A stretch of DNA of 64,000 nucleotides, taken from an uncultured Pelagibacteraceae bacterium. Lineage in GTDB: Bacteria; Pseudomonadota; Alphaproteobacteria; Pelagibacterales; Pelagibacteraceae. Below the pieces are notes generated by a model that was not told where the DNA came from, ran no database searches, and saw nothing but the letters and a program-made list of their open reading frames with translations. The position numbers and the translations under genes were made by a program. Position 1 is the first letter of the stretch, and every line of letters starts with the position of its first letter. Location of the stretch: contig CACIST010000002.1 of NCBI GenBank assembly GCA_902589395.1, positions 85,317 through 149,316 on the forward strand, written 5' to 3'. Of the stretch, positions 51,814 through 60,729 are shown piece after piece.

Positions 51814-53194
51814 TTTAGGAAAAAATGAACTTATTCATTTTGTTGGAATTGGTGGAATAGGAATGAGTGGCCTAGCATTGATTATGAATGGATTAGGTTA
51901 CAAAGTGCAAGGTAGTGATATAGCTAATAATCGAAATATTGAGAGATTACAAAAAAAAAAAATAAGAATATTTTTAAATCATAAAAAAGAGAATATAAAA
52001 AAAACTACAGTTATAGTGATTTCTTCAGCAATTAAAAAAAATAACCCAGAATTAGTTGAAGCTATCAAAAAAAATTTACCAGTTTATACAAGAGGAGATA
52101 TGTTAGGACACATAGTATCTTTCATGAGAAATATTGTAATAACTGGTTCACATGGAAAAACAACTACAACATCTTTGATATCTAGTATTTTTACAGTAGG
52201 TAATTTAGATCCAACTATAATTAATGGCGGTGTTCTAAATTCATTTGGTAATTCTGCAAAATTGGGTAAAAGTAACTGGTGTATTACCGAGTCAGACGAG
52301 TCTGATGGAAGTTTTTTAAAAATTCCCTTTACATATTCTATAGCTACTAATTTGGATTCTGAGCACTTAGATTTTTATAAAAATATAAACAACCTTAAAA
52401 GAAGTTTTCAAAAATTTATAGAAAAAATACCGTCTGTAGGTAAAGGCTTTGTATGTAATGACGATCAAAATCTTAAAAAAGTTTTTAAAAAAACAATAAA
52501 CAAAAATTTTTATACATATGGTAAAAATAAAAATTCAAATTTCCAAATAATAAATATTAAACAAACAATTAACTTTTCTAGTTTCGACATTAAAATTAAT
52601 ATACCAAGTAAAAAAAAAATAATTAAAGGAATTAAGCTTCCAATGATTGGAATACATAATATTCAAAATGCAACTGCTGCAGCCTCTTTAGCTTTTACAA
52701 TTGGATTGCCTGAAAAATATATTAAACTTGGCCTGTGCAGTTTTAAAGGAGTTCAGAGAAGGTTTTCTTATTTATTCAATTATAAAAACGTGAGTTTCTA
52801 TGATGATTATGCCCATCACCCAACAGAAATAAGTTCAGTTTTAAATGGTGTTAAAAATGTACATAAAAACAAAGAAATTGTTTGTGTTTTTCAACCTCAC
52901 AGAATTTCAAGAGTAGTTAATTTGAAAAAAGAATTTTCAAAATGTTTTAAAATGGCAGATACAGTTTTGTTGTGTCCCATTTACACAGCAAATGAAAAAC
53001 TAAAACTTAATTTTACATATCTTTCTTTTGCAAAGTTAATAATTAAAAATTCTAGTGTTAAGTTGATACAGGTTGATAATGAAATACAATTACGAAATTT
53101 TATAAGACAGAATACATTTGGTAAAAAAATTTATATAGGTATGGGTGCAGGATCGATATCAAATTGGATGAAAAATTTGAAAAATATTTTTTAA
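51803..53194 (+). CDS. murC: UDP-N-acetylmuramate-L-alanine ligase
   Basis: MurC adds the first amino acid, L-Ala, to UDP-MurNAc. It shows FVGIGGIGMSGLALI near the N-terminus, the ATP loop VITGSHGKTTTTSLIS (about 112-127), ITESDESDGSFL, LDSEHLDFY and DDYAHHPTEIS (about 331-341). Its 463 residues fit the family. The stop codon shares a base with an ATG at 53194 that is the likely original start of murB. Confidence 0.96.
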   Translation: MKIDLGKNELIHFVGIGGIGMSGLALIMNGLGYKVQGSDIANNRNIERLQKKKIRIFLNHKKENIKKTTVIVISSAIKKNNPELVEAIKKNLPVYTRGDMLGHIVSFMRNIVITGSHGKTTTTSLISSIFTVGNLDPTIINGGVLNSFGNSAKLGKSNWCITESDESDGSFLKIPFTYSIATNLDSEHLDFYKNINNLKRSFQKFIEKIPSVGKGFVCNDDQNLKKVFKKTINKNFYTYGKNKNSNFQIINIKQTINFSSFDIKINIPSKKKIIKGIKLPMIGIHNIQNATAAASLAFTIGLPEKYIKLGLCSFKGVQRRFSYLFNYKNVSFYDDYAHHPTEISSVLNGVKNVHKNKEIVCVFQPHRISRVVNLKKEFSKCFKMADTVLLCPIYTANEKLKLNFTYLSFAKLIIKNSSVKLIQVDNEIQLRNFIRQNTFGKKIYIGMGAGSISNWMKNLKNIF

Positions 53195-53233
53195 TGAAAA
53201 TTGAGGATATAAAAAAATCAGTATTATTAATAG

Positions 53234-54103
53234 ATGGTGATATTTTTTTTTGATCAGAGTATTAAAAATCTTAATTGGTTTAATATTGGAGGGAAAACTA
53301 AAATTTTTTTTAAACCGAAATCTCTAAAAGGTTTAATAGAATATTTAAGACTTTATGCTTTAAGAGGCAAAATATTTATTTTAGGTAATGGATCAAATGT
53401 ATTATTTGATGATGAAACATACCAAGGCACAGTAATAAAGTTAGGTAAAAATTTCTCAAATATCACTTTGCTAGACAATGAAACGATCATTGCCGGAGCA
53501 GCTGCTTCACAAAAAAAAGTTTCAGAATTTGCAAAGGATAATAACATTTCTGGACTAGAGTTTATGTCATGTATTCCAGGTTCAATAGGAGGTGGTATTA
53601 GGATGAACTCTGGATGTTTCAAAAAAGAATTTAAAGATTTTCTTATTTCTATTCAAGTAGTTGATTTTAAAGGTTTAGTAAGAAGTATTCCAGCGAATAA
53701 AATAAGCTTTAATTATAGGTCGATAGAATTGCCTAAAGATTTAATATTTTTAAGTGCAACTTTCAAAGGAAAACAAAAAAATAGCGAGGAAATAAATAAT
53801 TATATGACTGAGCTTAATACAATTAAAAATATGGCTCAACCAACTAAAATTAAAACTAGCGGTAGTACTTTTAAAAACCCTATTAGTCAAACAGATAAAA
53901 AGGTATGGGAATTAATTAAATCAAGTGTTTCTCATGAAATAAGTTATGGAGATGCAGTTATTTCTAAGAAACATGCAAATTTTTTTGTGAATAAAAAAAA
54001 TGCAAAAGCTGCAGATATGAAATCTTTAATCAATTTTGTAAAAAAGAAAGTTAAAGACCAGACAGGTATAAAATTAGAATTAGAAATTGTAGTTGTTGAA
54101 TAA
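53234..54103 (+). CDS. murB: UDP-N-acetylenolpyruvoylglucosamine reductase, with a probable N-terminal frameshift
   Basis: MurB is the FAD/NADPH enzyme that makes UDP-MurNAc. Signs are NWFNIGGKTKIFFKP, FILGNGSNVLFDD, SGLEFMSCIPGSIGGGIRMNSGC, FNYRSIELP (active Arg), the Ser of KTSGSTFKNP and SKKHANFFVN. The open frame begins at 53234, with an odd start MVIFFFDQS. A better start is the ATG at 53194, coupled to the murC stop (TAATG): its frame reads MKIEDIKKSVLLIDGDIFF and joins this one if a T9 run at 53243-53251 had eight T. The enzyme core is intact. Confidence 0.9.
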   Translation: MVIFFFDQSIKNLNWFNIGGKTKIFFKPKSLKGLIEYLRLYALRGKIFILGNGSNVLFDDETYQGTVIKLGKNFSNITLLDNETIIAGAAASQKKVSEFAKDNNISGLEFMSCIPGSIGGGIRMNSGCFKKEFKDFLISIQVVDFKGLVRSIPANKISFNYRSIELPKDLIFLSATFKGKQKNSEEINNYMTELNTIKNMAQPTKIKTSGSTFKNPISQTDKKVWELIKSSVSHEISYGDAVISKKHANFFVNKKNAKAADMKSLINFVKKKVKDQTGIKLELEIVVVE

Positions 54104-55023
54104 TGGATAAAATTATAATTTTAGCTGGAGGATATTCCAATGAAAGAGAAATAAGCTTAATTACAGCTGCAAGCGTTACCAAAGAGTTAAAAAAGAATAA
54201 GAAATACAAACTTTTAACAATAGAACCAGATGGGGATTTTGTTAAAAAATTAAGAAAATTCAAACCAAAATTAGTACTAAATCTTTTACATGGCAGATAT
54301 GGCGAAGATGGTTACATACAATCAATTCTTGAGTCTGAGAAAGTAAAATATACTCATTCTGGGGTTCTATCCTCATCTTTAGCAATTGATAAAGAAATAT
54401 CAAAAAAAATATTTATTAAAAATAAAATTCTAACACCTCCATATTTCAAATTTATTTTTAAAAAAAATTTAAACTACAAAAATATAATAAAAAAAATTGA
54501 TAAAATGTTTAAATTTCCAGTAGTGCTAAAGCCTATTAATGAAGGTTCTAGTGTAGGAGTATATATAGCTAACAAAAAAAACTTTAATAATAATTTAATG
54601 AAGCTCCAAAAATTTAAAGAAATATTAATTGAAAAATATATTCCTGGAAGAGAAATTCAAGCAGCAATTTTAGGAAATAAAAAATTAGGTATAATAGAGT
54701 TAAAACCTAAAAGAAAGTTTTATGATTATAAAGCTAAGTACAGCATTAGTGCGAAGACAAAGCATTTGATTCCAGTCAATATAACTTATAAAAATTTTAA
54801 TAAAATTAACTCAATAGCGTTTAAAGCGCACAAGCTTTTAAAATGCAGGGGAGTATCAAGGTCAGATTTTAGATTTTTCAAAAATAAATTTTATTTGTTA
54901 GAATTAAATACGCAGCCAGGGATGACTTCTTTGTCTCTAGTTCCAGAAATTGCAAGTCATAATAATATTAGTTTTATGCAACTTATAGAAGAAATAATGA
55001 AAGATGCCTCAATCAATAAGTAA
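54103..55023 (+). CDS. ddl: D-alanine-D-alanine ligase
   Basis: Ddl makes the D-Ala-D-Ala dipeptide that the MurF half adds. The 306-residue ATP-grasp protein has ILAGGYSNEREISLITA, NLLHGRYGEDGYIQSILE, VLKPINEGSSVGV (ATP-binding loop), RGVSRSDFRFF and LLELNTQPGMTSLSLVPEIA, with the catalytic and metal residues in place. It shares one base with the murB stop and overlaps ftsQ by 20 bases. Confidence 0.95.
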   Translation: MDKIIILAGGYSNEREISLITAASVTKELKKNKKYKLLTIEPDGDFVKKLRKFKPKLVLNLLHGRYGEDGYIQSILESEKVKYTHSGVLSSSLAIDKEISKKIFIKNKILTPPYFKFIFKKNLNYKNIIKKIDKMFKFPVVLKPINEGSSVGVYIANKKNFNNNLMKLQKFKEILIEKYIPGREIQAAILGNKKLGIIELKPKRKFYDYKAKYSISAKTKHLIPVNITYKNFNKINSIAFKAHKLLKCRGVSRSDFRFFKNKFYLLELNTQPGMTSLSLVPEIASHNNISFMQLIEEIMKDASINK

Positions 55024-55699
55024 TTACAATTTATATCTTTATTTTTTTTTTTTAATTTTTTTAAGTTCAATATTTAATTTTCAAATTTTAGATAATTATC
55101 ATGATAAATTTCGTTTAAAGAATATTAATATTAATGGTTTGCCTTATAACGAAAAAAAAAATATTCAAATTGAACTCAATAAATTGAAAAATATAAATAT
55201 TTTCTATTTAAAAAAAGATAAAGTTTTAGAAAAGTTAACTAAATTTAATTTTTTAGAAAATATTTATGTTAATAAAGTTATACCTTCCTCAATAAATATA
55301 AATTTTTCAAAAACAGCGATACTTGGAAAAACTATAATAAAGGGAAAAAAATTTTACATAGGCAAAAATGGAAATTTTATAAATCCAGATTTACTATCAG
55401 AGGAAAATAATTTACCATCGGTTTATGGAGAATTTCAAATAGATGAGTATTTAAGTTTGATAAAAAAACTTAAAAAACATCACATAGATATCGAAAATAT
55501 TAAAGGATATTATTATTACAAAAATAAAAGATGGGATTTATTATTCTCTAATAATACTACATTAAAGTTACCTTCTAAAAAGGATGGGGAATCAATAAAA
55601 ATTTACAAAAAATTATTAAATAATAATGATTTAATAAATGTAAAAATTATTGACCTTAGAGTATCCAATCAAATTATATTAACAAATAATAATGACTAA
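55004..55699 (+). CDS. ftsQ: Cell division protein FtsQ
   Basis: A bitopic membrane protein linking the Z-ring to FtsL/FtsB. A short cytoplasmic end and one membrane helix (about residues 10-27) are followed by a POTRA-like domain (FRLKNININGLPYNEKKNIQIEL, then LENIYVNKVIPSSININF) and a C-terminal beta domain with YYYKNKRWDLLFSNNTTLKLP. Its 231 residues are slightly short. FtsQ varies widely, so the call relies on topology, the POTRA pattern and its place between ddl and ftsA. It overlaps ftsA by eight bases. Confidence 0.87.
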   Translation: MPQSISNYNLYLYFFFLIFLSSIFNFQILDNYHDKFRLKNININGLPYNEKKNIQIELNKLKNINIFYLKKDKVLEKLTKFNFLENIYVNKVIPSSININFSKTAILGKTIIKGKKFYIGKNGNFINPDLLSEENNLPSVYGEFQIDEYLSLIKKLKKHHIDIENIKGYYYYKNKRWDLLFSNNTTLKLPSKKDGESIKIYKKLLNNNDLINVKIIDLRVSNQIILTNNND

Positions 55700-56843
55700 T
55701 TTTGAAACAATAATTGATTTTGGTTCAAAAAATTTAAGATTAGGTATATTTGATTTAAAATCAAAAAATATTTATTCTTCAAAACAAAAAATTATCGATA
55801 GCTCAGAAAAATCATTAAATATTTTAATAAAAGATGCTGAAAAATATTTATCAAAACATATAGATAATATTGTTGTTTTATATGATTCTCCAAAATTTTA
55901 TTCTTTAGATATATCTATTAAAAAAGTATTCGACTATGATATTTCAATTAAAAATGTTTACAACAACCTAATTGAAGAGGCTTGTTTTATTGTATCTCAA
56001 AATAATTTTAAAGATCAAATCATACATGTAGTGATTAATAATATTTTTATAGATGATAACAAAAAGTTAAATAAAATTATTGAGGATATAAAAATAAAAA
56101 CGTTAATATTAGAAATTAAATTTATTTGTTTAAGCAAAATTATAGTTGATGATATATCTAGAAAATTTAGAAATAATAATTTAAAAATTATTAACTTGTA
56201 TTGTTCAAGTTATGTAAAAACTATCAACTATATGAAAAAGTTGGATCATAAGGATTGTATTTTTTTTTTAGATACTGGTTTTGAAAGATCTAGTATTTTG
56301 ATTTTTAATATGAATAAATTTGACTTTTTTAAATCAATACCGTTGGGGGGCAATAATGTAACTAAAGATATTTCTCAAGTTTTAAAATTGGATCCTGAAT
56401 ATTCAGAAGAGCTGAAGAAAAAATTTAATAAATTAGAAAGTGATTTATCATTTAATAAAAGTGATAGTAATGATATTAATTTATACAGTGAAATCTTAGA
56501 AAAAAATATATCTATCGAATTGTTGAAACAAGTTATTGAAGCAAGATTAGATGAAATTATAGAATTGTTGTTACTGGAGACTAATTATATTAAGAATTTG
56601 AATGATAAAATAAAACCAAGATTAGTTGTATTTGGAAATGGTGCTAGATTATTATCTAATATTTATAATGTTAGTATAAAAAAAATATTTTCTGAAATTA
56701 CTATTGTTGATGAAAATGATTCAAATGTGTGTAAGTCAGCTTTAGACTATCATAAGAGTGACGAAAGTTTTCTAAGTAAAACAAAAAAAAAGCCACAAAA
56801 ATCAGGCTTTTTCGAGACATTTTTTAACCTGTTTTCTAAATAA
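55692..56843 (+). CDS. ftsA: Cell division protein FtsA (divergent)
   Basis: FtsA is the actin-like tether of FtsZ to the membrane. The phosphate-1 loop reads IIDFGSKNLRLGIF and the phosphate-2 region CIFFLDTGFERSSILIF. VVFGNGARLLSNI near residue 315 matches the adenosine motif. The C-terminal SGFFETFFNLFSK is an amphipathic membrane-targeting helix. At 383 residues it is shorter than most FtsA and the sequence is divergent. It is followed by lpxC, not ftsZ, which lies at the head of the cluster. Confidence 0.88.
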   Translation: MTNFETIIDFGSKNLRLGIFDLKSKNIYSSKQKIIDSSEKSLNILIKDAEKYLSKHIDNIVVLYDSPKFYSLDISIKKVFDYDISIKNVYNNLIEEACFIVSQNNFKDQIIHVVINNIFIDDNKKLNKIIEDIKIKTLILEIKFICLSKIIVDDISRKFRNNNLKIINLYCSSYVKTINYMKKLDHKDCIFFLDTGFERSSILIFNMNKFDFFKSIPLGGNNVTKDISQVLKLDPEYSEELKKKFNKLESDLSFNKSDSNDINLYSEILEKNISIELLKQVIEARLDEIIELLLLETNYIKNLNDKIKPRLVVFGNGARLLSNIYNVSIKKIFSEITIVDENDSNVCKSALDYHKSDESFLSKTKKKPQKSGFFETFFNLFSK

Positions 56844-56904
56844 TCGTATTTTCTTGTAATATTACTTGAATACTAAATTTTTACTTATTTTATATATTTA
56901 GTTC

Positions 56905-57828
56905 ATGTCTGTCCTGTCCCAATCGACAATTGCTAATAAAATATCTTTTTCTGGTGTTGGTATTCACACAGGTGAGAGAGTAAATATAAATATTTTACCC
57001 TCATCCCCAAATTCTGGGATTGTTTTTAAAAGAATAGATTTGAAACAAAATAATGTTGTTATTCCAAATTTTGAAAACGTTTGTGATGCTACGCTTTGCA
57101 CAACAGTATCAAATCAATTTGGAGTAAAAGTTTCTACTATAGAGCATCTCATGGCCGCCTTTTTAGGCCTAGGTATAGACAATGCTATAGTAGAAGTCGA
57201 TTCGCAAGAAGTACCTATTCTTGATGGCTCAGCTAAAGATTTCATAAAAATTTTAAAAAAAACAGGCCTAAAAGTTAGTGATGTTCCAATCAAATTAATA
57301 AAAATTAACAACTTTATCGAATTACAGGAGGGGAGCAAATATATTTCAATAGATAAATCGAATACAACATTAGAAATTGAATTTGAGATAAATTATAAAA
57401 ATCAAATGATTCAAAATCAAAAAAATAAAGTAAATATATTTGAAGATAATTTGGAAGATATTTATAATTCAAGAACTTTTTGCCTTTACGAAGATATAGA
57501 AAAACTTAAAAAGGCTGGTTTAGGAAAAGGTGGATCTTTAGAGAATGCAATTGTAGTTAAAGATGACAAGATACTTAATGAGAGTGGATTGAGAAATAAA
57601 AAAGAATTTGTAAATCATAAAATTCTTGATTGTATGGGAGACTTATATCTAGTTGGTTATAGAATAATTGGATCACTAAAGTGTAGTCATGGAGGTCACA
57701 GTTTAACAAATAAATTGCTTAGAAAAATATTTAGTGATACTAAAAATTACTCTTTGATAGAGATAAAAGGTAAAAATTTACCTCATTCATTAATAAATAA
57801 TCGTCATAATCTAAAATCTATTGCTTAA
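56905..57828 (+). CDS. lpxC: UDP-3-O-acyl-N-acetylglucosamine deacetylase
   Basis: LpxC is the zinc enzyme of the committed step of lipid A synthesis. It keeps STIANKISFSGVGIHTGE at the N-terminus, STIEHLMAAFLGLGIDNA (zinc-binding His), EVPILDGSA, SRTFCLYEDIEKL, NHKILDCMGDLYLVG (zinc-binding His and Asp) and SHGGHSLTNKLL near the end. Its 307 residues are normal. It begins 61 bases after ftsA. A weak promoter-like pair (TTGAAT at 56866-56871 and TTATAT at 56890-56895, 18 apart) could give it separate expression. Confidence 0.97.
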   Translation: MSVLSQSTIANKISFSGVGIHTGERVNINILPSSPNSGIVFKRIDLKQNNVVIPNFENVCDATLCTTVSNQFGVKVSTIEHLMAAFLGLGIDNAIVEVDSQEVPILDGSAKDFIKILKKTGLKVSDVPIKLIKINNFIELQEGSKYISIDKSNTTLEIEFEINYKNQMIQNQKNKVNIFEDNLEDIYNSRTFCLYEDIEKLKKAGLGKGGSLENAIVVKDDKILNESGLRNKKEFVNHKILDCMGDLYLVGYRIIGSLKCSHGGHSLTNKLLRKIFSDTKNYSLIEIKGKNLPHSLINNRHNLKSIA

Positions 57829-57866
57829 AAATTAGAATTTTAAAAATATTCTGATAAAATTCTAAG

Positions 57867-58706
57867 ATGAAATTTCAAAATTTTTTATTAAGTTTATTCA
57901 TTATATTTTGTTTAATTTCCTGTGCTGAAAAAAAAGAGAAAGTCTCAATTATCAAGGAAGATAATTTAGAGATGCAAATGATAGAAGCTTATAATGAGGG
58001 ACTTAAAGAATTTAATAGAGGTGATATCTTTTTTGCAGTAAAAAAATTTAATGAAGTTGAGCTTTTGTATCCTCAATCTTCATGGGCTCCAAGATCCGTC
58101 TTAATGTCGGCATATGCTTATTATTCTCAAATGTATTTTAATGATGCTATCTTTGAATTAAATAGGTTCTTAGATAAATATAAAAATCATCAAAATACTG
58201 ACTATGCTTATTATTTATTAGCTGTTTGTCACTATAATCAAATTGTGGATGAAAAAAAAGATCTAGGAGAAATAATTAAGGCTAAGGAATATTTCAAATT
58301 ATTAGTAAAAGACTTTCCAAATACTGATTTTGCTGAAGATGCATATTTCAAACTTGAACTAATTGCTGAAATACTTGCTTCTAAAGAGTTGTATCTAGCA
58401 AACTATTATCTAGATAGAGAAAAATGGATACCAGCCATGAATAGATACAAAAATATTGTAAGTGAATATGATACAACTATTTTTGTAGAAGAAGCTTTAT
58501 ATAGGCTCGTCGAATTAAATTATAAGTTAGGTCTATTAGATGAAGCAAAAAAATATACTGCTTTACTTGGATATAATTATCAATCAAGTGAATGGTATGA
58601 AAGATCGTACAATATTGTCAATAAAAATTATAATAAAACTAATATTAAAAAAGATCTTGAAAAAGAAAAATCTTTATTAAATAAATTTAAAGATTTGTTT
58701 AAATAA
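57867..58706 (+). CDS. bamD: Outer-membrane assembly lipoprotein BamD
   Basis: BamD is the essential lipoprotein of the BAM complex that inserts outer-membrane proteins. A signal peptide ends in the lipobox LISC with Cys19 as the lipid anchor. Then come TPR-like repeats: EAYNEGLKEFNRGDIFFAVKKFNEVELLYPQSSWAPRS fits the first, followed by several more up to about residue 240. Length 279 is close to family size. It follows lpxC by 38 bases and precedes ligA by nine. The usual alphaproteobacterial recN between bamD and ligA is absent. Confidence 0.93.
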   Translation: MKFQNFLLSLFIIFCLISCAEKKEKVSIIKEDNLEMQMIEAYNEGLKEFNRGDIFFAVKKFNEVELLYPQSSWAPRSVLMSAYAYYSQMYFNDAIFELNRFLDKYKNHQNTDYAYYLLAVCHYNQIVDEKKDLGEIIKAKEYFKLLVKDFPNTDFAEDAYFKLELIAEILASKELYLANYYLDREKWIPAMNRYKNIVSEYDTTIFVEEALYRLVELNYKLGLLDEAKKYTALLGYNYQSSEWYERSYNIVNKNYNKTNIKKDLEKEKSLLNKFKDLFK

Positions 58707-58715
58707 TTATATAAA

Positions 58716-60729
58716 ATGAACGAAAATGAGATAAGAGAATATTATACCAATAAAATAAAAGAACTTAAAAAAAATAATAAACTTTATTTCGAAGAAAGCT
58801 CTCCTACTATATCTGACAAGGAATATGATCAAATCAAAAAAGAAATAATTCAACTAGAAAAGAAATACTCATATTTAAGAAATACTTCATCTCCATCAAT
58901 TTCATTAGGATATGCTCCCTCTAAAAATTTTGTTAAACATAAGCACAGAGTTAAAATGTTATCTTTATCAAATGCTTTTGACAATGAAGATTTAGAAAAT
59001 TTTGAAAAGAAAATATTTAATTACTTAAATAAAAAATTAGATCTTGAATATAGTGTTGAACCAAAAATAGATGGTATCTCAGCTTCATTAACATATAAAG
59101 ATGGCATATTAAAAGTTGGTACTTCAAGAGGCGATGGTACTACAGGTGAAGTAATTACTGAAAATTTAAAAACTATCAAAGATATACCACAGAAGATAAC
59201 ATCAAAGGATTTTCCAAACGATATTGATATTAGAGGAGAAGTTTTTATAACCAAAGATGATTTTGACAAATTAAAAAATAATTTCGCAAATCCCAGAAAT
59301 GCCGCATCGGGTTCTTTAAGACAAAAAAAACCCTGAAGAGACAAAAAAAATACCTCTTAATTTCATAGCATATACTTATGGTTATTTTGAAAGTGGTAAA
59401 ATCAAAAAACAGTCAGATTTTTTAAGTTCATTAAAAAAATGGGGTTTCAAAATAAATGAGCATAACAAAGTTTTAAAAACCATTATTGATTTGAAAAATT
59501 TTCATAAAAAATTTGAAAATGACAGGTTTGATTTAGAATATGATGTGGATGGTCTTGTTTATAAAATAAACAGTCTAGAACTTCAAAAAAGACTAGGATT
59601 TACTGCAAACTCTCCAAGGTGGGCTATTGCTCATAAATTTTCTGCTGATAGTGCCTATTCTCAAATAAGAGATATAAGTATTCAAGTTGGAAGAACAGGT
59701 GCATTAACACCAGTAGCAAGAATAAAACCAGTAAATATTGGTGGTGTAGTAGTTTCAAATGCAACACTTCATAATGAAGATGAAATAATTAGAAAAGATA
59801 TACGAATTGGTGATACTGTAAAAGTAGAGAGAGCAGGTGATGTTATTCCCCATGTTATTTTAGTTGATCTAAAAAAAAGAGAAAAAAAATCAAAAAAATT
59901 TATTTTTCCTAATAATTGTCCCTCTTGTGGTGCAGAAACAATAAAAGAATTTAATAAAACAACTAAAAAACATGATGCTGTTAGAAGATGTACTAATGAA
60001 GGTTATGATTGTGAAAAAATTGCAATTGAAAAAATTAAACACTTTATATCTAAAGACGCAATGAATATTGATGGTCTCGGAAAAAAAGTTGTGGAAAATT
60101 TTTGGGATCTTAATTTAATCAGATTTCCACAAGATATTTATAATTTAGATTATGATAAAATATCAAATTTAGAGGGATGGGGAGATCTATCAGTTTCAAA
60201 CTTAAAATACTCTATAGATCAATCAAAAAAAGTTTCTTTGGATAAATTTTTGTATGCTATCGGGATAAGACATATTGGAATTGAAAATGCAAAACTTTTG
60301 GCAGAACATGTTAAGTCTATAAAAAATTTAATTATTTTAGTAAATAAAAATAAATTGAATGAATTTTTGGATATAGATGGAATTGGTGAAACTCAAATAA
60401 ATTCCTTGAAAACTTTTTTTGAAAAAAAATCAAATTATAAAATAATCGAAAAGTTATCTTCCATTTTAAATATTTCTGATCTCAAATTAAATAAAGATGG
60501 TAAACTTTTAAACAATACATTTATGTTTACAGGAAAATTATCAAATATGAGTAGAGCCGAGGCAAAATCATTAATTGAAGAGAATTCAGGGTCTGTAGTA
60601 AGTTCAGTGAATAAAAAATTAAATTATTTAATAATTGGTGAAAAACCAACAAAGCGAAAAGTTGAAGAAGCTAAAAAATTGGGAATAAAAATTTTATCTC
60701 AAAAAGAATGGCTTAATTTACTAAATTAG
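58716..60729 (+). pseudogene. ligA: NAD-dependent DNA ligase, interrupted by a +1 frameshift
   Basis: LigA seals nicks in DNA using NAD. The first frame (58716-59336) has the adenylation start: ISDKEYDQIKKEI, YSVEPKIDGISASL with the active Lys, and NPRNAASGSLRQ, then stops. The rest is in the +1 frame to 60729: DVDGLVYKINSLELQKRLG, OB fold RAGDVIPHV, a four-Cys zinc finger (CPSCG, RCTN, DC), helix-hairpin-helix repeats and a BRCT domain (MFTGKLSNMSRAEAKSLI). With seven A rather than eight at 59323-59330, the reading is LRQKNPEETKKIPLNFIAY, continuous at about 670 residues. Sequence error or slippage is likelier than gene death. Confidence 0.88.

Noticed and set aside
56787-56812. Hairpin AAAAAGCC/GGCTTTTT resembling a terminator at the end of ftsA
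   Set aside because: It lies inside the ftsA coding region for the conserved C-terminal helix, and no T-tract follows the stem; the symmetry is explained by Lys and Phe codons.
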